DNA from: Candidatus Rifleibacterium amylolyticum
GTDB lineage: Bacteria; Muiribacteriota; Ozemobacteria; Ozemobacterales; Ozemobacteraceae
DNA: 64,000 nt
NCBI GenBank assembly: GCA_009917695.1
Contig: JAACJG010000007.1
Location: forward strand, 1 to 64,000
Reading direction: 5' to 3'
Shown here one piece after another: positions 55,801 to 63,396 of this stretch (positions are counted from its first letter, which is position 1; every line of letters begins with the position of its first letter). Both the position numbers and the translations under genes were made by a program. Under the pieces are notes generated by a model. The model saw nothing but the letters and a program-made list of their open reading frames with translations. It ran no database searches and had not been told where the DNA came from.

Positions 55801-55875
55801 GGTTGCACTCCAAAGCGGCATAAGTGTCGCAATGTAGAACATCACCATCAATATAGCCAGTAAGCGCTTTCTCAT
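52870..55875 (-). CDS. Secreted C11 family (clostripain-like) cysteine peptidase
   Basis: The 1001-residue protein has a signal peptide (LLAILMVMFYIATLMPLWS) and a Thr/Lys/Pro/Ala-rich low-complexity stretch (25-80). A helical region follows (about 85-270). The clostripain domain starts with KPWTILAYICSDNDLE near residue 283. Catalytic His is in VWNHGAGW (H395) and Cys in DFDACLMG (C446). The C-terminal 300 residues include a possible Ig-like and a flavodoxin- or GATase-like fold (MVEDMMTLPLIAQALKANDV). Clostripains cleave after Arg or Lys. The low-complexity stretch resembles the H1-like protein at 1680 in composition only. Confidence 0.9.
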   Translation of the reverse strand: MRKRLLAILMVMFYIATLMPLWSATTSTATTTKKKKPTTTTTKPAPKKKPATAATKPATKKKPAAKKKSATRTTAAASTKVDAASQKALIGEIAMLREVWLRKITLEYLGDKRSEAFFASLIADFPKRLQRNFIENITGDYKAEFMANYAAKAEDVSDKALTMMGDKPALDGLLGKVIKESGFPLDLAYMDLVKKLVERRKFQANNKEAGADKLAEYWQSVYTTMKANARKSRYEAVAAIYKDVAVSEFPISWYDDAQYAVAFETEGGQPAAVGPQGRKPWTILAYICSDNDLERFGLQDVNEMEQVGSSDKVNIVAQIDRMKEGNQGATISDGNWTGTRRYYVTKDADMNKIGSQMVGNLGEQDMGDKRTLAEFLKWGVKTYPADNVLVVVWNHGAGWLGVAHDQSSDRMLSMTDVSWALREGQKELSKVNGKASKFAIVDFDACLMGTIEVAYELSDCADFLVASEENEPGRGMPYADYLAPLIKNPALSAREFTKRMVGTYVYSYAKGGSATNQFVMGSPVTKSATDLGKLPALVKKFDALGKALLANHELYADLLVSDSGKFASIKRYSDDSLVDLVDFAHKLAQVPEIPSNVREICIDIIKTVGYPVENSKLAQPVIITSEQPGVVVWGYNNWRMPPKSLWPSGTRVFNSRLAMTPMRELEGGGYYVKIGPFQPVEDEALEKVVFVDEINYQVVLKDGTSLDKRRIKQGKEYLIVSKFPESSPMVIEGHTQGMGDSHGLSLYFPQAHNFRNTYKALKFAKDTSWDEFLEKTPVFKRNADVLLCGQMVEDMMTLPLIAQALKANDVKFQILWDPSVFGFEFKSILQQFADKGMVITDSVSASSMGQLAPSSDDLKDYLNHGGRLMIAAQSFGKSNLHRSLLKDYFKFTFVAEEKDFDEMICKGKNEFKFELNGSESAKTAEDVTIMKVGGSGKLFVTMPDGRGAAIYISDSAANGKNYAGIYLGFRYEAVGDTAARNQLMGEILDRLLPQRHQLSLF

Positions 55876-55993
55876 ATTCCATTCTCCTTACCAGGTGCTG
55901 ACAGGGCGTACATAATAATGAATTATAACCTATTTTTTCCGCATAACGTAACCCTTTCGCATGAAAAAACAAAATAAACCCTGAAATTCTGAG

Positions 55994-56021
55994 TTAATTT
56001 CTTCACAGTTAGCGGTAAAAT
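55994..56021 (+). promoter_or_regulatory. Possible promoter of the ATP-grasp/esterase operon
   Basis: TTAATT (55994-55999), a 16-base spacer ending GCGG, and TAAAAT (56016-56021) have the same spacing and GCGGTAAAAT core as the candidate before the RND gene. An alternative is TTCACA (56002) with TATAAA (56026). Confidence 0.35.
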
Positions 56022-56064
56022 CGTGTATAAATATTCAATTAACTGACAAGTCGGAGAATTACTG

Positions 56065-57222
56065 ATGAATCTGCTATATCTTTCGCCCCATTATCCCGCA
56101 CATTATTCACAGTTCGTTGAATCTCTCGCCAGACACGGAGTTAAGGTGTTCGGTATCTCTGATGTCCCTGACGAAGCGCTCGACCCCAGGTTGCGCAACG
56201 CCATGAGCGGCCATTACAAGGTTGACAGACTCGAAAATTACGATCAGGTCAAGCAAGGTTGCGGTTTTTTCAACGACCATATCGGCCGGGTCGATCGTGT
56301 CGAATCACACCTCGAACCCTGGATCGAACTCGAAGCTGTACTGCGTGAAGAATTCGACATTACCGGCCCCAAACCGGCAGAACTGCAGTTCATCAAGCGC
56401 AAATCGAAAATGAAAGACCTTTTTACCCGAGCTCAGGTACCCTGCGCCAGGGGTGAAGTAGTGAAGAGCATCGAACAGTGCCGCAAATTCATCAACGGCA
56501 AATTCCCTGCCTTCATCAAACCGGACATCGGAGTTGGCGCTGCCGATACCTATACCATCAGAAGCGATGACGACCTGCAAAAGTTTTTCAATATCAAACA
56601 GGGCTACGACTACTTTATTGAAGATTTCGTCGAAGGCGAACTCATTTCATTCGACGGCCTTACAGATCAGAAGGGCAACATAGTCTTTTATACCTCTCAT
56701 AAATTCAGCAACGACATCCACAAGGTCGTCGTGCAGGATGAAAATGTCTGGTATTACAACTATCGCGAAATAGCACCCGACCTCGAAAAATACGGCCGCC
56801 AGATCGTTAAAACCGCTGGCGTCAGAGAAAAATTCTTTCATATCGAGTTCTTCAGAAAACCCGACAAGTCTTTGATGGCACTTGAAATCAACATGCGACC
56901 GCCGGGCGGACTGACCACCCACATGTTCAATTTTTCGAGCGACATCGATGTGTATGACTGGTGGGCAGCAATCATGGCCGGCAAAGAATCAAAACGCGAT
57001 TACACACGCCGCTATCACTGCGCCTTCGTCGGCCGCAAGCATAACCGCGCCTATCGCTACTCACACGATCAGCTCTACATCAAATGGAACCACAAAATCG
57101 CACATAGCCAGCCAATGAACCCGATTGAGTACACGGTCATGGGCCACTGGGGCTATCTTGCACGATCAGCTGATCTCAACGAACTCATGGAAATTATCAA
57201 AGACATCACCTGGGAGGCCTGA
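56065..57222 (+). CDS. ATP-grasp family ligase
   Basis: The 385-residue protein has a pre-ATP-grasp Rossmann-like start (LLYLSPHYPAHYSQFVESL) and a central ATP-grasp fold. KFPAFIKPDIGVGAADTY and YFIEDFVEGELISFDG bind nucleotide, and FFHIEFF with LEINMRPPGG supplies the metal-binding Glu and Asn. Such enzymes join a carboxylate to an amine or thiol through an acyl-phosphate; the substrate cannot be named. It is cytoplasmic. The esterase-like gene begins immediately after its stop, so the two probably act on the same compound. It is distinct from glutathionylspermidine synthase. Confidence 0.88.
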   Translation: MNLLYLSPHYPAHYSQFVESLARHGVKVFGISDVPDEALDPRLRNAMSGHYKVDRLENYDQVKQGCGFFNDHIGRVDRVESHLEPWIELEAVLREEFDITGPKPAELQFIKRKSKMKDLFTRAQVPCARGEVVKSIEQCRKFINGKFPAFIKPDIGVGAADTYTIRSDDDLQKFFNIKQGYDYFIEDFVEGELISFDGLTDQKGNIVFYTSHKFSNDIHKVVVQDENVWYYNYREIAPDLEKYGRQIVKTAGVREKFFHIEFFRKPDKSLMALEINMRPPGGLTTHMFNFSSDIDVYDWWAAIMAGKESKRDYTRRYHCAFVGRKHNRAYRYSHDQLYIKWNHKIAHSQPMNPIEYTVMGHWGYLARSADLNELMEIIKDITWEA

Positions 57223-58026
57223 ATGAATCGCGAATATCGGCAGATTCCGAGCAAAGCCCTCGGACAACCCATGGAAATGCTCGTATACGGAACCTCCGGC
57301 AAGCCGGTAATGGTCTTTCCCTCTCAGGAGGGTCGCTTCTTTGACTACGAAAATTTCGGTATGATCGATACTATCGCGCCATTCATTCTCGATGGCAAAA
57401 TCCATGTCTACTGCGTTGACAGCATGGACCACCAGAGCTGGTTCTCAAATCAGCCACCGGCCGACCGCGCCAGACGTGCAAACGACTACGACTGGGCCAT
57501 CAGAAATGAGATAGTTCCGCACATTATCGAAGATGGCCACGCCGGCGCCAGTATTCTCACGCATGGTTGCAGTTTTGGCGCCTATCATGCCGCCAACTTC
57601 GCGCTGCGCCATCCTGATGTATTTGATTCCGGCATTGCCCTGAGCGGATGCTATAACATAGATTTCGCAGTCGGCGGCCACAAAAGCGACGACATTTATG
57701 CGCACAACCCCATGTATTACAGTTCTGCCATGAGCGACAAAGCAAAAAAACAGCTGCTGCAGAACCTGCTGATCGTCTGCAGCGGCCAGGGCGCCTGGGA
57801 AGAATGGAACGGCGAAGCCATAACCATGTGCAACAACCTTCGCAACGCCGGAGTTCCAGTCATGCTTGACCTCTGGGGCTATGATGTCAACCACGACTGG
57901 CCCTGGTGGAAAAAAATGATCGTCTATTTTCTCGGCAAATTCGAACGGGCTGGCTTTTTGACCAGCAATCACCGCATGAATGCGGAGCAAAGCAAAGATT
58001 TCCTGCTGAATTTCCACTCGTTCTGA
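57223..58026 (+). CDS. Esterase-like alpha/beta hydrolase
   Basis: The 267-residue protein matches the putative esterase group with a nucleophile elbow HGCSFGAYHA (Ser in GxSxG), and a late Asp/His region (LWGYDVNHDWPWW). No signal peptide is seen. The ATG lies directly after the ligase stop. It may hydrolyse an ester or amide made or used by the ATP-grasp enzyme. The pairing is more informative than the fold: substrate specificity cannot be read from the sequence. A strong terminator follows. Confidence 0.8.
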   Translation: MNREYRQIPSKALGQPMEMLVYGTSGKPVMVFPSQEGRFFDYENFGMIDTIAPFILDGKIHVYCVDSMDHQSWFSNQPPADRARRANDYDWAIRNEIVPHIIEDGHAGASILTHGCSFGAYHAANFALRHPDVFDSGIALSGCYNIDFAVGGHKSDDIYAHNPMYYSSAMSDKAKKQLLQNLLIVCSGQGAWEEWNGEAITMCNNLRNAGVPVMLDLWGYDVNHDWPWWKKMIVYFLGKFERAGFLTSNHRMNAEQSKDFLLNFHSF

Positions 58027-58031
58027 CTTAA

Positions 58032-58070
58032 TTCAGGCGGTGTTCGTTTACTGGACACCGCCTGAATTTT
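58032..58070 (+). terminator. Terminator after the esterase-like gene
   Basis: A perfect 12-bp stem TTCAGGCGGTGT/ACACCGCCTGAA (58032-58043, 58055-58066) is followed by TTTT. It separates this unit from the polyamine-related cluster. Confidence 0.85.
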
Positions 58071-58111
58071 AGTTATACAATGAATACAAAATTGACGAGG
58101 GGAGCCAGATA

Positions 58112-58720
58112 ATGCCGGTCAGTCTTACCTGCCCTTCCTGCGGCAACGTTATCAATCAGATGACGCGATCGCCACAGATGCTAGTCTGTCCCGCCTGTAA
58201 CTCAACCCACCTGCTCAATTCCGGCCGGCTCGAAGACGTTGGCAAATCAGCTATACTTACCGATTTTCCCAGCATTTTTGAGCTGCACCACACCTTTCGT
58301 CACAAAGACTGGAAGTTCACTCCGGTCGGGCGGGTTCGTTACGATTACGGTGATGGCTGGTGGGACGAATGGTTTGTCAGAAGTGACAATGGCAAAGAAA
58401 GCTGGGTCTCAGTTGACGAAGGCGAAATCGCCATTGAAGCGCTGGTGCAAAAGGGCGTCAAGGTTCCATCGTTTGACGAACTCAAGGTCGGCGGCAGTCT
58501 AATTATAAACCGGATCAAAATGAAGGTTATTGAAAAGAACAGCTGCACTATGGTTGGCGCCGAAGGCGAACTGCCGTTCAAAATTGCCCCGAACGAGACC
58601 TACAATTATGTCGATCTGCTCGGGCCCAAACGCCTGTCATTCACCATCGAATATCAGAATGACGCAATCGACTGCTACAAGGGAGTCTGGATCGACCCCT
58701 TCGACATAACCAGGGCATGA
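58112..58720 (+). CDS. Zinc-ribbon DUF4178 protein
   Basis: The 202-residue protein has an N-terminal zinc ribbon with two CxxC pairs (CPSCGN and CPACNS). A DUF4178 domain follows, with the typical WTPVGRVRYDYG-type strand, WWDEWFV and WVSVDEGE. The domain function is unknown. The gene starts the cluster, overlaps the next DUF4178 gene by four bases (ATGA) and so is translated with it. No TM segment is seen. In other bacteria DUF4178 proteins are often near DUF350 and polyamine enzymes, as here. Confidence 0.85.
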   Translation: MPVSLTCPSCGNVINQMTRSPQMLVCPACNSTHLLNSGRLEDVGKSAILTDFPSIFELHHTFRHKDWKFTPVGRVRYDYGDGWWDEWFVRSDNGKESWVSVDEGEIAIEALVQKGVKVPSFDELKVGGSLIINRIKMKVIEKNSCTMVGAEGELPFKIAPNETYNYVDLLGPKRLSFTIEYQNDAIDCYKGVWIDPFDITRA

Positions 58721-60024
58721 ACCGGATGAAGCCTTCGAACTCAACACCAGCCCGGCTGAAAAGCCTTAAATGCACACAATGCGGCGGAGCCATATCTATC
58801 CGCGGTGGTCATAATGTCAGAACTATCGTCTGTCAGTATTGCGGAGCCTGTCTTGACAGCAAAAATGAGTTTGCGGTACTGCACCGTTTTATCAATCAGA
58901 AGCGCCCGTTTATGCCGCTTGCGATCGGCGCCCGCGGCAAACTCAAGAATGTCGAATTTACCGTCATCGGCGTGTTGCAGTATGAGCAGCGTGAAGATGG
59001 CGAAGTTTACCGCTGGCTCGAATATCTTATGTTTTCGTACACGCATGGCTACGTTTATCTATGCTATGAAGACGGGCACTGGGTTTTGATGCACGAGGTC
59101 AAAGACCTGCCTGAAACCGATGTCGAAATCGTCATGCCGCTTAAATCAAAATTCGAAGTGCGCGGTCACAGCTTCAAGGTCTTCGAATGTGCTGCGGCAA
59201 AGCTGACCTATGTCGAGGGCGAATTGACCTGGCAGGCAAAACAGAATGAAACGATCAGATATCTTGACGCCATCTGCCCGCCCTGCCTCTATTCGATCGA
59301 ATCGCGAGCTTCTGAAATTGAGTATTTCTGGGGTGAATACATCAGCCACAAAGAAATCAGTGAAGCCTTCAAAATCGAGTGCATCAGCCCATCTACGGTT
59401 TTTGCCTGTCAGCCTTTCAACTGCTCGCCGCTTTATAAATCAATGGCGCACGGCTCTCTGATTGCTTCTTTTCTCGCTCTGCTGATGTATTTTATGGTGA
59501 CTTCGAGCGGCGCCTACGTTGCCAGCGACAATCTCGGCGACGAGGTCTTCAAAGACAGTGGCACTACCAGCGAATTCGTTATAGATTCACCCGGAGCCCT
59601 TTACAGCGCTACGATTCGTGCCAACCATCTCGACAATGCCTGGGCTTTCTTCGATCTCAGGGTTCTAAATGCAGCCGAAACAGAAGAATTCTGCGCAATG
59701 CCGGCCGAAGTATCTTATTATCACGGGGTTGAAGGCGGCGAAAGCTGGTCTGAGGGTTCCCGAGAAGAAACTGTTTATTTCAGAGTACCCGAGGCTGGAA
59801 ATTACAAAATTGATATCGAAGGCGAAGGTAACCGCGGCGAGACCAACAATCCCGATCCCAACTTCTCGTTGAGAAGTGTCAGTATAGAAATTCGCAAAGG
59901 TGTGCGCCTCGGGCATCACACCCTTGCCTGGTTTTTTATTTCACTGCTCCTGGCAGCTCCTTATTTCGTGCGCGTCTATCGCTTCGAAAAAAAGCGCTGG
60001 GGAGAAGATGAGGATGACGACTGA
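58717..60024 (+). CDS. Membrane-anchored zinc-ribbon DUF4178 protein
   Basis: The 435-residue protein repeats the zinc ribbon (CTQCGG and CQYCGA) and DUF4178 region (VEFTVIGVLQYEQ, then YRWLEYLMFS) of its neighbour. It then adds a TM helix near 247-267, an extracytoplasmic beta-rich region, and a second TM near 397-415 before a charged tail (WGEDEDDD). It may place the complex at the inner membrane. The stop codon shares one base with the next start. Confidence 0.82.
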   Translation: MNRMKPSNSTPARLKSLKCTQCGGAISIRGGHNVRTIVCQYCGACLDSKNEFAVLHRFINQKRPFMPLAIGARGKLKNVEFTVIGVLQYEQREDGEVYRWLEYLMFSYTHGYVYLCYEDGHWVLMHEVKDLPETDVEIVMPLKSKFEVRGHSFKVFECAAAKLTYVEGELTWQAKQNETIRYLDAICPPCLYSIESRASEIEYFWGEYISHKEISEAFKIECISPSTVFACQPFNCSPLYKSMAHGSLIASFLALLMYFMVTSSGAYVASDNLGDEVFKDSGTTSEFVIDSPGALYSATIRANHLDNAWAFFDLRVLNAAETEEFCAMPAEVSYYHGVEGGESWSEGSREETVYFRVPEAGNYKIDIEGEGNRGETNNPDPNFSLRSVSIEIRKGVRLGHHTLAWFFISLLLAAPYFVRVYRFEKKRWGEDEDDD

Positions 60025-60206
60025 TGAATAAACTTGCACTGCTCTTTGCGGCTGTTTTCAGTACTATTACGGTGCTGGCAATAGCCACCGATTTCATGCG
60101 TCCCGAGGGGTTCTACGAACCACCTCAGGTCAACGCCGACAAGAACCTGCGCGAACGCAGTGTCAGCATGCGCGGCACCCACCGCGGCTTCATGCATGGC
60201 AAATGA
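60024..60206 (+). CDS. Small signal-anchored protein
   Basis: A 60-residue protein with an N-terminal hydrophobic segment (LALLFAAVFSTITVLAIA) and a polar, Arg-rich tail. It starts on the last base of the preceding stop codon and lies inside a tight operon, which makes it likely to be real. It shows no known domain. It could be a small subunit of a membrane complex with the DUF4178 and DUF350 proteins. Confidence 0.65.
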   Translation: MNKLALLFAAVFSTITVLAIATDFMRPEGFYEPPQVNADKNLRERSVSMRGTHRGFMHGK

Positions 60207-60231
60207 ATCATAACAACTGGAGACAGAAATA

Positions 60232-60462
60232 ATGGATCCCAAATCAGCTTTAAGTGAACTCTCTACCGGACCGATACTTTCGACCATCGTTTATTCGATT
60301 ATTGGCCTTGTCATGTATCTGATCGCCTTCTGGATCATCTGCAAAGTATCGCCCTTTTCTGTGCGCAAAGAAATCGAAATAGACCAGAATACTTCTCTCG
60401 GCATCATAATTGGTGCGGTCATGCTTGGCCTTTCGATCATCATTGCTTCGGCCATGCACTGA
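60232..60462 (+). CDS. DUF350 membrane protein (YjfL-like)
   Basis: A 76-residue protein with two TM helices (about 15-38 and 54-74) and a charged loop (VRKEIEIDQN). This matches a single DUF350 unit; the usual two-repeat members are about twice as long. DUF350 proteins are of unknown function and often lie beside polyamine or glutathionylspermidine-type genes. The gene is 25 bases after the previous one and has a GGAGA site. Confidence 0.8.
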   Translation: MDPKSALSELSTGPILSTIVYSIIGLVMYLIAFWIICKVSPFSVRKEIEIDQNTSLGIIIGAVMLGLSIIIASAMH

Positions 60463-60498
60463 AAAAACCACACTTTCGAAATAGACTGGTAAGCAAAA

Positions 60499-62040
60499 TT
60501 GCAGGTATTTCTTTTATTCGCGGTATTTCTGATATCTGTCTGCGCGCTGGTTTACCAGCTGCTCGCCGGCACCATTTCAAGTTACCTCGTCGGCGACTCG
60601 GTTTACCAGTTTTCATTGGTAATCGGCATCTTCGTAAGCTCGATGGGGTTGGGCTCCTTCATTTCCCGCTTCATCAGCCGAAAACTGCATGACTGGTTCA
60701 TTCTCGTCGAGCTGCTAACGGGGGTTGTCGGCGGCATGAGCTCGATCATTCTGTTTTTCGCTTTCACCCACATCGAGAATTACACGCCGATTCTGATTCT
60801 GGTTTCAGTTGCCATCGGTACTCTCGTCGGCCTTGAGCTGCCGATAATCCTGCGTATCGTCAAAGAGCACAATACGCTTAAAATAGTATTGTCGAACGTG
60901 ATGACCGCAGACTATGCCGGGGCGCTGTTCGCTTCGCTTCTGTTTCCGATCGTGCTTGTGCCTCATCTTGGCTTGATTCGAACCAGCCTGGCTTTCGGCA
61001 CCATGAATGTTGCGGTAGCAAGCGCTGCCATATACGTATTCAGAGAACGCATCGTGGCCAGACAAGGGCTGATTGCACTGGCAGTTTCGAGCATGCTGTT
61101 GCTGGGCACCTGTTTTGCCTTTGCCGGGCGGATTTCAACCTATGCCGAAGATACTCTTTATCAGGACGAAATCATCTATACCGTTAACAGCCCGTATCAG
61201 AGGGTTGTCGTGACCAGAACCCGTAACGATATTCGCATGTTCATCAATGGCAGCATACAGTTCAGCAGTCAGGATGAATACCGTTACCACGAAGCCCTGG
61301 TGCTGCCGGCCATGGCTGCTGCCCATTCGCGCCGCAACATTCTGGTTATCGGCGGCGGTGATGGTCTGGCCGCCCGCGAAATTCTAAAATTCCCCGATGT
61401 CGAAAAACTCCTGATCGTCGACATCGACCCGGCAATTACCGGATTCGCCCGCAACAATCAACTGATGCGTAATCTCAACTGTGATTCGATGCGTAATCCA
61501 AAAACCAGAATAGTTAACGAAGACGCCTGGAAATATCTGGAAAAGCACAGCGAGCTTTACGATGTAATCATTATCGATCTGCCAGACCCCGATGATCTTA
61601 CCCTCAGCCGACTTTACTCACGCACATTCTACCGCCTGCTCGCGCATCAGCTGGCACATGGCGGCAAGATTGTCACTCAGGCCACTTCGCCCCTCTACTC
61701 GCATAAAGCCTTCTGGTGCATTCACAACACACTGGCAGCGGTCGAAAATCCTTTGCGCATAAGCGAATCAGCATCCGACACCGCGGTTCTCGACACCGAA
61801 GCATACGGCTGCTACATACCATCGTTTGGCAGCTGGGGCTTTGTCATGGCCTCGAACACTCCAATAGACTGGCACTCCATCAGTATCAACGTGCCTTCGC
61901 GCTTTGTAAGCAGTGAATTTGTAAAAACCATGAACGTCTTTCCGCCTGATATTGACCATGTCGATACCGAGATCAATACTATCGATACGCATGTGGTAAA
62001 ATCATATTACGAAGAAGGCTGGGATAAATGGGCACTGTGA
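60499..62040 (+). CDS. Membrane-integrated spermidine synthase-like aminopropyltransferase
   Basis: The 513-residue protein has about seven N-terminal TM helices (1 to about 215, beginning FLLFAVFLISVCALVYQ) and a C-terminal spermidine synthase-like domain. The nucleotide-binding motif VIGGGDGLAARE, the acidic LLIVDIDP strand, and the LPDPDD motif near residue 360 match aminopropyltransferases that use decarboxylated AdoMet. It starts at TTG with no strong upstream site. It overlaps the AdoMet decarboxylase by 13 bases, which would supply that co-substrate. The amine acceptor may be a polyamine or another compound. Confidence 0.88.
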   Translation: MQVFLLFAVFLISVCALVYQLLAGTISSYLVGDSVYQFSLVIGIFVSSMGLGSFISRFISRKLHDWFILVELLTGVVGGMSSIILFFAFTHIENYTPILILVSVAIGTLVGLELPIILRIVKEHNTLKIVLSNVMTADYAGALFASLLFPIVLVPHLGLIRTSLAFGTMNVAVASAAIYVFRERIVARQGLIALAVSSMLLLGTCFAFAGRISTYAEDTLYQDEIIYTVNSPYQRVVVTRTRNDIRMFINGSIQFSSQDEYRYHEALVLPAMAAAHSRRNILVIGGGDGLAAREILKFPDVEKLLIVDIDPAITGFARNNQLMRNLNCDSMRNPKTRIVNEDAWKYLEKHSELYDVIIIDLPDPDDLTLSRLYSRTFYRLLAHQLAHGGKIVTQATSPLYSHKAFWCIHNTLAAVENPLRISESASDTAVLDTEAYGCYIPSFGSWGFVMASNTPIDWHSISINVPSRFVSSEFVKTMNVFPPDIDHVDTEINTIDTHVVKSYYEEGWDKWAL

Positions 62041-62417
62041 GTCAACTGAATGCGAATATGCCTGAGGCGATACATATCATTGCCGACTTCGCCGGCTGCC
62101 CTTCTGAACTGCTTGAAAGCAGCGTAAAAGGCGAAGAAGTGCTCACCAGAACCGTAAAAGAGTCAGAACTCAGCTGCATTCTTATCAGGTCACACCAGTT
62201 TTCTCCAAGTGGCTATACAGCAGCAGCGCTACTGGAAGAATCGCATATAACCCTGCACACATGGCCCGAGCACCGGTCTGTGCAGATCGACATCTTCACC
62301 TGCGGCAGCCATGAACGGGCCCGCAAAGCCTATTCAACCCTGAAAGCTCTCTTCCGGCCACAAAATATTGCCGAGCGCATACTGCATCGCAGCCTGAACC
62401 AGATCAGCCTCGAATAA
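62028..62417 (+). CDS. speH: S-adenosylmethionine decarboxylase proenzyme
   Basis: A 129-residue proenzyme of the short bacterial class. The self-cleavage site ES (E71-S72) in EESHITLHTWPE would yield the pyruvoyl group, and the catalytic Cys lies in FTCG (C92). It makes decarboxylated AdoMet, the aminopropyl donor. The ATG lies inside the end of the aminopropyltransferase gene, so the two are made together. Symbol speH (also called speD) follows common use. Confidence 0.93.
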   Translation: MGTVSQLNANMPEAIHIIADFAGCPSELLESSVKGEEVLTRTVKESELSCILIRSHQFSPSGYTAAALLEESHITLHTWPEHRSVQIDIFTCGSHERARKAYSTLKALFRPQNIAERILHRSLNQISLE

Positions 62418-62454
62418 AAAACGCCCCGTTACCAGATAAAACGGTAACGGGGCG
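62416..62454 (-). terminator. Terminator after hflC
   Basis: Stem CGCCCCGTTACC/GGTAACGGGGCG (62422-62433, 62443-62454) with a T-run on the minus strand. It ends hflC; the plus side has no T-run, so a terminator for the converging decarboxylase gene is weaker. Confidence 0.8.
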
Positions 62455-62469
62455 CTGATTGCTATTTGA

Positions 62470-63396
62470 TCATGGTTGGCTGAACTGTGAATTTTTCAGA
62501 TACTTGAACAGTTCAGATTCTGTCGAAAGCAGGATTTTGCTGTTGTTTCCAATCGACTTTTCCAATGTTTCAAGACTACGGCAAAAGGCGTAGAATTCAG
62601 GATCGCGACTGTAGGCGGCCGCATAAATCTGAGCCGCTTCGGCATCAGCCTTGCCCTTGATCTCCAGCGATGTTTTGAAAGCCTCAGAATTGATGCGCTT
62701 TAGCTCTTTTTCCTTCTCGCCGAGAATTTCGGCCTTGTTGCCTTCACCCTCTGAACGGTATTCGGCCGCCACTTTGTTGCGTTCAGAGTTCATGCGCTCA
62801 TAAACCTTTTCGAGAACTGAATCTATGTAATTGAGGCGCTTGATCTGCACATCGATCAATTCGATACCATACTCAGGCGTGCTGGCACGCGCCTTCTGCA
62901 GAATGTCGTCGAGAATCTGTTCACGGGTGCGCCGGTTGGTCGGGTCGAGAACTTCTTCAGCACTGCCATCTGAAGGTGCAACATAAGTTGGCCCGCGCAC
63001 AAGATCGACAAGATAGTTACCCGAGACAGCATCACGGATCACCGAATCGATTATGTCGTCGAGACGGCTCTGAGCGCCTCTGATCGTAGCAACCGTACGA
63101 AAAAACACCAGCGGATCGACAATGCGCCAGCGGGCGGTGGCATCGACCCAGATGAACTTCTTTTCGCGCGTGGTAATCTGATTGGGGTCACCATCCCATT
63201 TGAGAATACGCTTTTCGAAGCGATAAACATCTTCGATCAGCGGAATTTTGAAATTCAGACCGGCGTAACGAACATCACCGACCGGCTTGCCAAACCTGGT
63301 AACAATCGCCTGTTCGCCTTCATGTATGACGAACACGCTGCCGGCAAACCCTGCTATAATCAACAAAAGTATAACTGCTGCAATAATCTTTTTCAT
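62470..63396 (-). CDS. hflC: HflC, membrane protease regulator subunit
   Basis: The 308-residue protein has an N-terminal TM helix (IIAAVILLLIIAGFAGSVFVI) and an SPFH/band 7 domain with EQAIVTRFGKPVG and YGIELIDVQIKRLNY. A coiled-coil end follows with EAAQIYAAAYSRDPEF, typical of HflC. HflK and HflC form a cage around FtsH and restrain its proteolysis. The ATG overlaps the hflK stop by four bases. Confidence 0.95.
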   Translation of the reverse strand: MKKIIAAVILLLIIAGFAGSVFVIHEGEQAIVTRFGKPVGDVRYAGLNFKIPLIEDVYRFEKRILKWDGDPNQITTREKKFIWVDATARWRIVDPLVFFRTVATIRGAQSRLDDIIDSVIRDAVSGNYLVDLVRGPTYVAPSDGSAEEVLDPTNRRTREQILDDILQKARASTPEYGIELIDVQIKRLNYIDSVLEKVYERMNSERNKVAAEYRSEGEGNKAEILGEKEKELKRINSEAFKTSLEIKGKADAEAAQIYAAAYSRDPEFYAFCRSLETLEKSIGNNSKILLSTESELFKYLKNSQFSQP

